The position numbers and the translations under genes are program-made. A model generated the notes under the pieces. It was not told the DNA's origin. It saw only the letters and a list, made by a program, of their open reading frames with translations, and did not search any database. Below, piece after piece: positions 48,310 through 58,546 of a stretch of DNA of 64,000 nucleotides (positions are counted from its first letter, which is position 1; each line of letters opens with the position of its first letter). Source of the stretch: Myxococcales bacterium (lineage in GTDB: Bacteria; Myxococcota_A; Polyangia; Polyangiales; Polyangiaceae); assembly GCA_016794345.1 (NCBI GenBank), contig JAEUKE010000085.1, positions 1 to 64,000 on the forward strand. The letters run 5' to 3'.

Positions 48310-49215
48310 TCAGGCCCTCACGCCTCGCAGGCGCCGGCCCTGCGCGACGAGCTCCTCCTTCAGCGTCGTCGCCGCGCGGGTCTTGTGCATGTCGGCGCGG
48401 TAGACGAGGAAGATGCGGTCCTCGAAACACGGCAGATGGGGGTGGACACGGACCAGCCTGCCCGGGTGTCCGTACGCGGCGACCCGCCGCGGCAAGAGCG
48501 CCACGCCCACGCCGGCGAGCGCGATCGACTTCACGAGCTCGAAGTCGCCGCAGGAGATCACGCGCTTGGGCGTGCAGCCGAGCGCGTCGAGCCGGCCGAG
48601 CAGCTCTCGGCTCTCCGCGACGCGCGCCGCGTGCACGAGCGGTCCCTCGGCGATGAGGGCAAGCGCCGCGTCGAGGTCACGCGTGGCTACGGTCTGCTTC
48701 TCGGCGAAGAAGTCGACCGCGTCCTCGAAGAGCTCCACCAGCACGAGGTCCGGGTGCGGCTTCGGGTTCACGACGATGCCGAAGTCGACCGTGCGCTCGA
48801 CCGTCGCGTCCGCCACCGACGCGGACGGGGCGTTGTAGACCGTCACGTCGATCCCGGGGTGGGCGGAGAAGAGCCGGCGCAAGAAGTCGGGCAGGAAGTA
48901 CGCCGCGAGCGACTCGTGACTGCCGATCACGAACCGCCCCTTCTCCTCGTCCTCGAGCCCGAGCACGCGGCGCTCCGCGCGGCCCACGATCTCGAAGAGC
49001 GCGGCGGCGTCGTGGGCGAGCGCGCGTCCCGTCACGGTGAGCTTCACGCCGGTGCGGTCGCGCAGCAGCAGCGTGGTGCCGAAGTGCCGCTCGAGCCTCT
49101 GCATCGCCGCGGTGAGCGAGGGCTGGGTGATCGCGAGCGCGCGTGCCGCGGCCGACAGGCTGCCCCGCTCCCGGACCTCGAGGAAGTAGCGGAGGTCGCT
49201 CAGCTCGAGACCCAT
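48310..49215 (-). CDS. LysR-family transcriptional regulator
   Basis: 301 residues from ATG 49215. Winged helix-turn-helix at about 4-63 (DLRYFLEVRERGSLSAAARA, then TQPSLTAAMQRLERHFG), followed by the periplasmic-binding-like effector domain (about 90-290) with VIGSHESLAAYFLPDFLRR. LysR proteins commonly control the divergent neighbour, here the beta-propeller/cytochrome c lipoprotein at 49331. A palindrome lies 12 bases upstream of its start. The effector is unknown. Confidence 0.92.
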   Translation of the reverse strand: MGLELSDLRYFLEVRERGSLSAAARALAITQPSLTAAMQRLERHFGTTLLLRDRTGVKLTVTGRALAHDAAALFEIVGRAERRVLGLEDEEKGRFVIGSHESLAAYFLPDFLRRLFSAHPGIDVTVYNAPSASVADATVERTVDFGIVVNPKPHPDLVLVELFEDAVDFFAEKQTVATRDLDAALALIAEGPLVHAARVAESRELLGRLDALGCTPKRVISCGDFELVKSIALAGVGVALLPRRVAAYGHPGRLVRVHPHLPCFEDRIFLVYRADMHKTRAATTLKEELVAQGRRLRGVRA

Positions 49216-49226
49216 AGCTAGTGCCT

Positions 49227-49237
49227 ATACCAGGTAT
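49227..49237. promoter_or_regulatory. Palindromic candidate LysR operator
   Basis: ATACC-A-GGTAT is a perfect 5-1-5 inverted repeat in the 115-base gap between the divergent lysR and cytochrome/propeller genes, 12 bases from the regulator ATG. Its size and place suit autoregulation and control of the divergent gene. The surrounding sequence is A/T-rich for this genome. Confidence 0.5.
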
Positions 49238-49330
49238 TGGCGAGGCCTCACTTTATCTATTGCTTCGCGGTGGCCAAGGTATTCCGACGGCGCGTGTTTG
49301 CGCCCGAATTTCTTGAAAAAGGGAGACAAG

Positions 49331-52075
49331 ATGCGAAACCTTCGAGAGCAGGGGAGGGTGACCTACACCCTGCGCTGGACAGGACTTGGCTTGGCCATCG
49401 GAGCCGCCGCGGCCATCGGGGCTTGTGGCGATGACGCGGGCACGGGCGGGGGTGACACGACGAGCTCCTCCCAGACCGGCGGCCAGACGACGACCTCGTC
49501 GACGGGTGGGACCGGCGCGACAGGAGGCGGCGGAAGCGGCGGCTCCGGCGGCTCCGGCGGCGGGCCGGGCTACAGCTGCGGGACCACGGCGATCGGCGCG
49601 ACACGCGGGAGCGCCGTCGCGCTCTCGCCAGACGACAGGGCGATCGTCGCGACGAATCGAGACGTGGGGAGCGTCTCCATCCTCCACGCCGACTACACCG
49701 ACGGCCTACCGGACATGCAGAAGGTCGTCGAGCTCGACCTCGGAGCGGAGAGCGAGCCCTGGCAAGCCGTTGTCGACGGCTGCAGCGACCGCGCGTACGT
49801 GGTGCTCCGCAACGAGCAGCGGGTCGTGGCGATCGACGACGTCGGCACCGATCCCGTGCTCGGGCCGTCGGTCGCCGTGGGCTCGGAGCCCACGGCCGTC
49901 GCGCTCTCGCCGAACAACACACGCCTCTACGTGGCGAACTGGGTCGACGGCACCGTCACGGTGATCGACCCGAGCGACATGTCGGTCGCCGGCACCATCG
50001 ATCTCAACGCGACGCTCGCGGCGACCGGCCTGCTCGGTGACGTGGATCCTCGCCCCGCGCTCGCGCACCCGCGCGCCATCGCCGTGACGAACGACGGTGA
50101 CACCGACGACACCGACGAGACGATCGTGGTCACCGAGTGGTTCGCCCAGCGCACCGGGCCGGAGGGGACGAACGGCGCCGACGCGGACACCTCGAAGAAG
50201 GGCCTCGTCTACGCCTTCGGCTACGACGACACCTCGGCCGAGGCCATCGATCTGCCGCCGGTCGCGGACACGGGCTTCGTGGATCACAACGGCAACCCGA
50301 CCGGTTGTTTCCCCAACCAGGTGGCCAGCGTCACGATCAAAGACGGGTTCGCCTACGTCACGTCGACGTGCGCCTCGCCCAAGGGACCGCTCGGCGTCTT
50401 CCAGCCCGCGAGCTGCACGACCAACGCGCAGTGCGGCGCGGTGGGCGGCACCTGCAACACGGCGGCGGGCACGTGCAACCCCAACACGACCGACGTGAAG
50501 ACCACGACCCACCCGGCCCTCACGATCGTCGAGCTGACCACGAAGTCGGCGACGACACACGTCCTCGACGCCCGCTTCGACGCGCCGGCGGTCGACTCGG
50601 CGCGGATGCCGCACCTGCCGACCGACCTCTCCTTCTTCAACGACTTCGCCTACGTCTCCGCCCAGGGCAGCGACGCCGTCTTCCGGCTGGAGATCGACGG
50701 CGATCAGATCGTGAGCGTCGGCTCGCAGGTGAACGACTTCATCAACCTGCGCCGCGACGCGACCGACACCGTGATCAAGAGCCCCATCGGCATCGCGACC
50801 ACCCACGGCAGCGACGCCTTCGGCTTCGCCCTCGCCGACGGGACACGCGAGGTCATCGCCCTCTCCTTCGCGAGCCAGGCCATCGCCTCGCCGGCAGCCG
50901 GCGAGCTCCGGATCACGTCCAGCGCCGACCTGCCCACCCCGGACAGCGAAGACGACCGTCGGTTGAAGGGCAAACGATTCTTCAACACGGGGCTGGGCCG
51001 GTGGTCGCTCGGCGGAGAGGCGTGGGGGTCCTGTGCGGCTTGCCACATCGACGGGCTCACCGACAACGTGACCTGGTATTTCGCGCGCGGGCCGCGGCAG
51101 TCGACGAGCCTCGACGGCTCGTTTGCGAGCGATGACCCCGCCGACCAGCGCATCTTCAACTGGACGGCCATCTTCGACGAGGTCGCGGACTTCGAGCTCA
51201 ACACGCGCGGCGTGTCGGGTGGGCTCGGCGCGATCGTCGACGCGAGCAACGCCCGCATCAACCTCCTCGCGGAGAGCCCCCCGCAGCAAGGTCTGCAGGG
51301 GTCGACCGAAGACGTCGCGGATCCGGCAGGCTCCTCCGCTCATCCACACTCGGTCCTCGAGGACTGGAACGACATCAAGCTCTACATCCAGTCGATCCGC
51401 TCGCCGCGGCGCCCGTCGAACCTCGCCCAGGCGGACGTCGACGCGGGGCGTGACCTCTTCACGACCGTCGCGCAGGGCAACTGCGTCGGCTGCCACAGCG
51501 GCTCGAAGTGGACGATCTCGACGGTCTTCTACACGCCGGGCGACGGCCCGAACGCCGCCACGGGCAGCGGCCTGTCGCTCACGAGCTGGAACGTCGCCCT
51601 GAACGCGTTCCCGCAAGCGGTCATGCCTGTGTCGGCGACCGAGCTCGGCGCCGGCAACAGCCGCATGCGCTTCGGCGCTCCGCCTGGCGCGGAGCAGCTG
51701 CAGTGCATCCTCCGCCCGGTGGGCACGTTCGGCGTCGGCCCGGCCGCCGTCGGTGTCGCGGAGCTCCGCCAGGACATGACCACGCCCGCCCAGGGCGCAG
51801 CCGACACAGGGCGCGGCTTCAACCCGCCGAGCTTGCTCGGGACGCAGATCGGCGCGCCGTTCTTCCACGCGGGCAACGCGCGCACCCTCGAGGAGCTGCT
51901 CGACGACACGCTGTTCGCAGGGCACCACCGCTCGGCGATCGCTTCGGTCTTTTCGCCGACCGACGACCAGAAGCGGCAGCTCGTCGCATTCCTCCTGTCG
52001 ATCGACGAGGCCGAGCCGGCGGTGGCGGTCCCTGCCAAGGGCGCCACGGGCGGCGACCTCTGCTTCTTCCCCTGA
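49331..52075 (+). CDS. Lipoprotein with YVTN-type beta-propeller and two cytochrome c motifs
   Basis: 914 residues from ATG 49331, with GGGAG upstream. The lipobox is IGAC, then a Ser/Thr/Gly tether (about 35-80). Residues about 85-560 hold propeller blades (for example AVALSPNNTRLYVANWVDGTVTVID split over two strands) with a small Cys-pair insertion. The C-terminal part has two CxxCH heme sites, CAACH (about 570) and CVGCH (about 720), in a di-heme cytochrome c peroxidase/MauG-like arrangement. An extracytoplasmic redox enzyme or electron-transfer lipoprotein is likely; the substrate is unknown. Controlled perhaps by the divergent LysR protein. Confidence 0.88.
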   Translation: MRNLREQGRVTYTLRWTGLGLAIGAAAAIGACGDDAGTGGGDTTSSSQTGGQTTTSSTGGTGATGGGGSGGSGGSGGGPGYSCGTTAIGATRGSAVALSPDDRAIVATNRDVGSVSILHADYTDGLPDMQKVVELDLGAESEPWQAVVDGCSDRAYVVLRNEQRVVAIDDVGTDPVLGPSVAVGSEPTAVALSPNNTRLYVANWVDGTVTVIDPSDMSVAGTIDLNATLAATGLLGDVDPRPALAHPRAIAVTNDGDTDDTDETIVVTEWFAQRTGPEGTNGADADTSKKGLVYAFGYDDTSAEAIDLPPVADTGFVDHNGNPTGCFPNQVASVTIKDGFAYVTSTCASPKGPLGVFQPASCTTNAQCGAVGGTCNTAAGTCNPNTTDVKTTTHPALTIVELTTKSATTHVLDARFDAPAVDSARMPHLPTDLSFFNDFAYVSAQGSDAVFRLEIDGDQIVSVGSQVNDFINLRRDATDTVIKSPIGIATTHGSDAFGFALADGTREVIALSFASQAIASPAAGELRITSSADLPTPDSEDDRRLKGKRFFNTGLGRWSLGGEAWGSCAACHIDGLTDNVTWYFARGPRQSTSLDGSFASDDPADQRIFNWTAIFDEVADFELNTRGVSGGLGAIVDASNARINLLAESPPQQGLQGSTEDVADPAGSSAHPHSVLEDWNDIKLYIQSIRSPRRPSNLAQADVDAGRDLFTTVAQGNCVGCHSGSKWTISTVFYTPGDGPNAATGSGLSLTSWNVALNAFPQAVMPVSATELGAGNSRMRFGAPPGAEQLQCILRPVGTFGVGPAAVGVAELRQDMTTPAQGAADTGRGFNPPSLLGTQIGAPFFHAGNARTLEELLDDTLFAGHHRSAIASVFSPTDDQKRQLVAFLLSIDEAEPAVAVPAKGATGGDLCFFP

Positions 52076-52091
52076 CCGGCGTCGCGAGCCC

Positions 52092-52127
52092 CGAGCCCGT
52101 CCCCTCGGCGACGAGGGGGCGGGCTCG
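52092..52127 (+). terminator. Strong hairpin after the propeller/cytochrome gene
   Basis: CGAGCCCGTCCCCTCG (52092-52107) pairs with CGAGGGGGCGGGCTCG (52112-52127) over 16 pairs, one of them G-U, with a GCGA tetraloop. It begins 17 bases after the stop codon. The following sequence is only mildly T-rich (CCTTGCTGCTG). Confidence 0.75.
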
Positions 52128-52388
52128 CCTTGCTGCTGTGAACCACGTGCCTGGGGCGGGATCCACCGCCCTGCTCCGTCCGCCCGCCGAGAATCCCCTT
52201 TCTCACGGGATCGGTGGTGGCTGGATGGTTTTCGTCGAGAGCGAGGGAGGTCGGTGGCGGGTCGCGCGGACCGTAACGAGCCGTACGCGAGCACGCCCGA
52301 CGCCGAGATCCCGAAGCTATCGGCGAAAAACACCAGCCACCTAGCGCGCCGGGTCCATGAGCGGCTAGATTCCCCGGTCACCGTGTCC
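52128..52388 (+). other. Gap before the third kinase; no gene seen
   Basis: Together with the terminator this is a 313-base non-coding gap. The frame of the following kinase is open back to 52254 but the extra residues look like no known domain, so I leave them out. I could not define a promoter. Confidence 0.5.
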
Positions 52389-53684
<1,296 letters not shown>

Positions 53685-53704
53685 GCCCCGAAGGAGCTTC
53701 TCTC

Positions 53705-54238
53705 ATGACCGATCTCCAGACCCGCTGCCTCGACGCGTTCCCCGAGTGGCTGCGCGGCTTGCCCACGGACGCGACCGAGCTCGCCAAGCTCCTCGGCGAC
53801 GACGGCATCCCGGCGCCCGCCCGGCAACACGCCGCCTCCGCGCTCAACTACCTCTTCAAGTCGCTCGACCTGATCCCGGACGGCATCGAGGACCTCGGGT
53901 TCCTCGACGACGCCTTCGTCCTGCGAGTGGCGGCGAAGCTCGCGAAGGACAAGGGCGCGTCGAGCCCCGTGCTCGATCGCCTGGCCGGCGACGTCGCCGT
54001 GCTCGAGGAGCTCCTCACGAAGGACTACGCGCGCCTGGTGGCGTACGTCGAGGGCCTCGTGCACGGCGCGGCCCGCGGGCGCACCGCCGAAGAGATCGTG
54101 CACAACCCCGACGTGCGCGGCGCGTTCGTGACCGAGCTCGACGCCTGGGCGCAGAGCTACGAGGCCCCCTCCTTCTCGCGCGACGAGAAGAACCTCGTGA
54201 AGCTCACCTCGTTCCTGTCGGCGAAGCTCCCGGGCTGA
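53705..54238 (+). CDS. YkvA/DUF1232-like protein
   Basis: 177 residues from ATG 53705, with GAAGGAG upstream. The DUF1232 signature appears in AASALNYLFKSLDLIPDGIED and LGFLDDAFVLRVAAKLA (about 42-80), the typical LDLIPD...GFLDD pattern. The second half is helical and acidic. The function of the family is unknown; most members are membrane-associated, but this one has no clear transmembrane segment. It probably shares a transcript with the kinase before it and ends at a strong bidirectional hairpin. Confidence 0.8.
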   Translation: MTDLQTRCLDAFPEWLRGLPTDATELAKLLGDDGIPAPARQHAASALNYLFKSLDLIPDGIEDLGFLDDAFVLRVAAKLAKDKGASSPVLDRLAGDVAVLEELLTKDYARLVAYVEGLVHGAARGRTAEEIVHNPDVRGAFVTELDAWAQSYEAPSFSRDEKNLVKLTSFLSAKLPG

Positions 54239-54266
54239 TCGACAGCCGCGGCGGGTCGTCGCGGTC

Positions 54267-54296
54267 CATTCGTGCGCTCCAACGAGCGCACGAATG
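54267..54296. terminator. Bidirectional hairpin between convergent genes
   Basis: CATTCGTGCGCT (54267-54278) and AGCGCACGAATG (54285-54296) form a perfect 12-bp stem with a 6-base loop, placed between the ends of the YkvA-like gene and the convergent coiled-coil kinase gene. It can serve both strands. Confidence 0.75.
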
Positions 54297-54306
54297 AACC
54301 GACGGC

Positions 54307-55992
54307 TCAGCCGTCCTTCGCCACGACTCGCGAATCGGGGGACGACTCGGTCGTGGCCGCGCCCGTGCCGGCGGCGCCCGCGTTCATGAGCTGCGTGACG
54401 AGGTCGCGGCACTCAGGCCTGTTGCGGAGGTGCGACAGGAGGAGCTGGGAGGCCTCGCTGAAAGCCTTCTCGAACGTGAGGCCCTCGCGCGTGCGGATCG
54501 CGACCTTCTCTCGACCTTGCGCCAGATCCTCTTCGAGGGCCTCCGCGTAGCGGACGAGCTGCGCGCGCAGGTCCTCGATCTGACGGCGGAGATCGCGCGC
54601 CGTGGCCTCGCGGGTGTTCTTCTTGTTCTCGTAGCGCTGGAGCTGCTCGCGGCGCGCCTTGGCCGTAGCGGCGGCGGCGCCGGCGCGCTCGTAGATGGCC
54701 GGGTCGAACGTGCCGGCGCGCATGGCCGTGTCCGCCTGCTGGCGGGCGGTGAGCGCGTTCTTCTCTGCCATGCCGAGCTCGCCGCGGACCTTCTCCACGT
54801 CCTCCGCGTCGACGGCCGCCTCGCGCAGGACGCGGGACTCTTCGTGGGCGAGCTCCTCGACCTTACGACCGATCTCGGCGCGCAGCGCGCGGCCGCGGCG
54901 CTCGAGCGAGTCGAGCTTGCGAGTGTGGCTGGCGACCTCACCCTCGAGCTGGTTGGCTCGCGCGGCGAGCTCCCACACCTTGTGGAGCGCGTTGACGATC
55001 TCCGCGGGCGCGGCGTTCGCGGGGTAGGCTCGCGACACCATGCGGGCGAAGAGCGCCGCGCGGTTCGCCCACTCCGTCACGCCGGCCGTCTGCGGCGGCG
55101 GGGGCGGAGGCGGCGCCACGACCTCGTTGCCGCCGCCGTCGATATCCCACGCCTGCGTCGGCAAGCTGCGCTGCAGGGCCTTCAGCTCTTCCTGGAGATG
55201 GTGGGCGTCCTGGAAGCGGCGGCGCAGGTCTTTCTCGAGCAGGCGCAGGCAGATGGCTTCGGCCTGCGGGTGCGCGTCGGGGCGGATCGCGCGGGGCTTC
55301 GGAGGCGGCGACGTGCGCTGCATCTCGAGGAGCTGCTCGCGATCGTTCGAACGGAACGGGAGCTGGCCGGTCAGCATCTCGAACAGGAGGACGCCGAGCG
55401 CGTACAGGTCCGAGTGGGGCGTCGCCTCCTCCCCGCGAGCCTGCTCGGGAGCCATGTACTCCGGCGTGCCGAACACGGCGCCCTTCGGCGCGAGGCGCGG
55501 GTCGCGCGCGATGGCGGCGAGCCCGAAGTCGAGGATCTTGACGTAGTCTTTGCGTCCGCCGCGCGCCGTGAGGAGGATGTTGTCGCTCTTCAGATCGCGG
55601 TGCACGACGCCGAGATCGTGGGCGCGGGCGAGCGCCGCACACATCTGCTCGAGGATGTCGATCGCCCGAGCGATGGGCATCGGGCCGCGCGCGAGCTCCT
55701 GCGAGAGGGGCGTGCCGACGAGGTACTCCATCACCAGGTAGAGCTCGCCCTCTTCGGTCTCGCCGATATCGTGGATATCGATGATGTGGGCGTGATCGAC
55801 GCGGTTGGCGGCGCGTGCCTCCCGCAACATCCATGCGCGAAGGTGCGTCTCGCCGCGCAGGTCGGGACGGATGAGCTTCAGGGCGACGACGCGGTCGATG
55901 AGCACGTGCCTGGCTCGGTACACGACACCCATGCCGCCTTCGCCGAGCCGGGCTTCCAGTCGATAGCGACCGGCGACCACTTTGCCCAACAT
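54307..55992 (-). CDS. Cytoplasmic Ser/Thr protein kinase with long coiled-coil tail
   Basis: 561 residues from ATG 55992, chosen for the GGGGAG seven bases upstream and because it starts at the usual MLGKVVAGRYRL; an upstream GTG at 56034 is possible. The kinase domain (about 8-275) is canonical: GEGGMGVVYRA, VALK, HRDLKSDNILL (Ser for the usual Pro), DFGLAA, GTPEYMAPEQ. A Pro run (VVAPPPPPPPQ) leads to an Arg/Glu/Ala-rich coiled coil of about 200 residues. No membrane helix. It lies 199 bases downstream of the membrane histidine kinase gene on the same strand. Confidence 0.92.
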   Translation of the reverse strand: MLGKVVAGRYRLEARLGEGGMGVVYRARHVLIDRVVALKLIRPDLRGETHLRAWMLREARAANRVDHAHIIDIHDIGETEEGELYLVMEYLVGTPLSQELARGPMPIARAIDILEQMCAALARAHDLGVVHRDLKSDNILLTARGGRKDYVKILDFGLAAIARDPRLAPKGAVFGTPEYMAPEQARGEEATPHSDLYALGVLLFEMLTGQLPFRSNDREQLLEMQRTSPPPKPRAIRPDAHPQAEAICLRLLEKDLRRRFQDAHHLQEELKALQRSLPTQAWDIDGGGNEVVAPPPPPPPQTAGVTEWANRAALFARMVSRAYPANAAPAEIVNALHKVWELAARANQLEGEVASHTRKLDSLERRGRALRAEIGRKVEELAHEESRVLREAAVDAEDVEKVRGELGMAEKNALTARQQADTAMRAGTFDPAIYERAGAAAATAKARREQLQRYENKKNTREATARDLRRQIEDLRAQLVRYAEALEEDLAQGREKVAIRTREGLTFEKAFSEASQLLLSHLRNRPECRDLVTQLMNAGAAGTGAATTESSPDSRVVAKDG

Positions 55993-56191
55993 GGGGTCGC
56001 TCCCCGACGAACGGCTCGCTGTCCTCAGTGCCACGGAAAAAAGCTCCTTGAATTGCTCTCTTTCGCGCGCGCCCTCGGGAGCGAGCTACTCGAAGCTCGC
56101 CGCGAGCGTACCAAGCCGAAACGAGCGCCGTCGACAGTTTCCACGAGAGGCTCGGACCGGCTTGGAGCGCCGGCAAATGTGCCGCCCGCAC

Positions 56192-58405
56192 CTACACCGG
56201 CCGTGTGGCAGGCAGCCGCACGACGAGGCGTGCGCCGCCGCCCGGCGGGCGCTCCAGGTGGAGGGTCCCGCCGTGTTTCCTGACAATATCGTTGGAGATG
56301 CTCAGACCCAGACCGGTGCCTTGGCCCGGAGGCTTCGTCGTAAAGAACGGATCAAAGATCCTCCTCTCAAGCTCCCCCGGCACGCCCGGGCCGTTGTCGG
56401 AGATGGCGACCTCCGCCATCTCCCCTCGGTCGTGGGTCTCGATGACGATTCTTCGCTCCCCTTCCCCTTTGGCGCGCGCCTCGAGCGCCTGCACGGCGTT
56501 CACGACCAGGTTCATGAACACCTGGTTGATCTCCCCCGCGCGGCAGGTGACCGCGGGCAGCGCTTCGTAGCTCTTGTCCACCGAGATGTCGGCCGTGCGC
56601 AGGCGGGGCGCGAGGAGGGTGAGCGTCTCCTCCAGGCCGGCGCAGAGGTCGGTCGGGACGGCCTCGCCGGTGCTGCGCGCGAACGTCTTGAGGTTCTGGA
56701 CGATCCGGACGGAGCGCTCGCTCGCCCGCCGGATCAGGCCGGCGATCCCGGAGAGGTCCTCGATCCCTTCGTCGAGCTCGAGCTCGTCGCGGAGCTTCGC
56801 GACGCTCGCGCGCTCTGCCTCCGGCAGCCGGACCTCGACCTCGCGATAGGCGGCGAGCATCTTCTTCACGTCGGCCACCACGTTGCCGAGGGGCTCGGCG
56901 GAGCCCGCCACCGCGTTCAGCGGGTTGCCGATCTCGTGGGCGACCCCCGCGACCAGCTCGCCGATCGAGGCGAGCCGCTCGGTCAGGACGAGCGCCGCCT
57001 GGGCGTCGCGCAGATCCGACAAGGCCTTCTGCAGCTCCGCGGTCCGTGCCTCGACCTTGGTCTCGAGCGACGCGCGCTCCGCCTCGAGCTCGGCGATCGT
57101 GCGCGCCAGCTCGTCGCGCATTCGCTCGACGCTCGTCGCGAGCTTGGCCACCTCTCCTGGTCCTTCCACACGCGGCATCGGCGCGTCGAGCTTGCCGCCG
57201 GCGACCTGCTCGGCGGCCTCGGACACCTGCACGAGCGGTCGCGACAGATCGCGCGCGACGCGGGCGATGATCCCGCCGACGGCGAGGGCGAGCATGAGGA
57301 AGGCCGCGACCTGCGCGAGCACCGCAGCGCGATCTTCCTGCGCCGCGGGGCCGCCGAGCGCGCGGTAGAGGCCTATGCTCGAGAACAGCATGAGCACGGC
57401 GACGAACACGAGCGGCCAGCCGAAGTCGCGCAGCATCCGATCGCGGATCGCGAGCGTCGCGTAGCCCGGCGTCTCGCTCGCGAACGCCGGCGACTCCACC
57501 CCCGCGCGCCGGAGGAGCGACCGCTCGACGGCGACCACCGTGTCGCGATCCCAGCCTCGCTGGTAGAACGCGACGCCCCACGCGAAGAGCGCCGCGTAAC
57601 AGAGCTGCAACGCCGCATCCATCGTGCGCCACACCTCGGGCCCCGGGCGGAAGTAGAAGACGCCGGCCGACGTGCAGAGGACCCACAACACGAAGTTGAG
57701 CCAGGAGAGCCGGATGGGCAGGCCCTGCGCCGCGCGAGCCGCCGCGACGAGCTCGCTCTTGTTCGACGAGCTGCGCTCGAGCGCGCGAACGACGCCGCTC
57801 GTCATCCGGCGCATCGCGAGCGTGTAGATGACCGTGGCACCGACCGCGAGCAGGGGCACGAGCTCCCACCACCCACGGAAGATGGCGGAGCTCGGAGCGC
57901 GGAGGAACGCCACGCTGAAGAGCAGGAGTATGTGGCCGCCGAGGATGCCCGCGAGCATCGCGCTCTCCCCGAGCCGCGCACGGAGCCACGAGGCAAACGC
58001 GGGCCCGCTCTCCGGCGCCGAGAAGGGCGGGCTGCCGAGCTCGCGCCGGTAGATGGCGCGACGAATGGCCGCGGCCATCAGGCCGAAGGTGACCGTCGCG
58101 ACCCAGGTGCGGAAGTCGCCGCGCGAGGGCAGCGGCAAGGTCGCGGCCATCCACGCCACGACGCGTAGCCAGCTCGTGGGCGCGATCGCCCGCTCCCCGT
58201 CCTGGACCAGCGCCCGAACGCCCAGCGCCGAGGCGCCGAGCGAGAGGATGAAGAGACACGCGGGCCAGGGCGACTCGAGCGCGGCCGGCACGACGGCCGA
58301 GGCGAAGAGCAACGCGGAGAAGCTCTCCCAGGCGGCGCAGACGAGCTCCGCCCGCAGCGGACCGCGGCTGACGAATCGTGCGGCTTTCGACCAGGACAGG
58401 GGCAC
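56192..58405 (-). CDS. Multi-pass membrane sensor histidine kinase
   Basis: 737 residues from GTG 58405; the frame is open far upstream and the exact start is uncertain. The N-terminal 330 residues have about seven to eight hydrophobic helices (for example ILGGHILLLFSVAFL, WELVPLLAVGATVIYTLAM). A HAMP-like region (ARDLSRPLVQVSEAAEQVAGG), a coiled coil, HisKA with VAHEIGNPLN (phosphoacceptor about H488), and HATPase_c (NLVVNAVQALE, DNGPGVP, GQGTGLGLSIS) follow. No response regulator is adjacent; the next gene on this strand is a Ser/Thr kinase, which hints at crosstalk. It is divergent from the L,D-transpeptidase. Confidence 0.9.
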   Translation of the reverse strand: MPLSWSKAARFVSRGPLRAELVCAAWESFSALLFASAVVPAALESPWPACLFILSLGASALGVRALVQDGERAIAPTSWLRVVAWMAATLPLPSRGDFRTWVATVTFGLMAAAIRRAIYRRELGSPPFSAPESGPAFASWLRARLGESAMLAGILGGHILLLFSVAFLRAPSSAIFRGWWELVPLLAVGATVIYTLAMRRMTSGVVRALERSSSNKSELVAAARAAQGLPIRLSWLNFVLWVLCTSAGVFYFRPGPEVWRTMDAALQLCYAALFAWGVAFYQRGWDRDTVVAVERSLLRRAGVESPAFASETPGYATLAIRDRMLRDFGWPLVFVAVLMLFSSIGLYRALGGPAAQEDRAAVLAQVAAFLMLALAVGGIIARVARDLSRPLVQVSEAAEQVAGGKLDAPMPRVEGPGEVAKLATSVERMRDELARTIAELEAERASLETKVEARTAELQKALSDLRDAQAALVLTERLASIGELVAGVAHEIGNPLNAVAGSAEPLGNVVADVKKMLAAYREVEVRLPEAERASVAKLRDELELDEGIEDLSGIAGLIRRASERSVRIVQNLKTFARSTGEAVPTDLCAGLEETLTLLAPRLRTADISVDKSYEALPAVTCRAGEINQVFMNLVVNAVQALEARAKGEGERRIVIETHDRGEMAEVAISDNGPGVPGELERRIFDPFFTTKPPGQGTGLGLSISNDIVRKHGGTLHLERPPGGGARLVVRLPATRPV

Positions 58406-58546
58406 GGGCGGGGATTCTGACGGATCTGGAGGCAGAAACACGCCGCACGCAAGAAGCAAAGGGGCGAGAGCGAGGGAGGTCGCCCGCGGCGCGGACCCGA
58501 GCTGGGGAGGTGTCGACCGGGTGCTCCGCGTGGTAGGAAACGCGAG

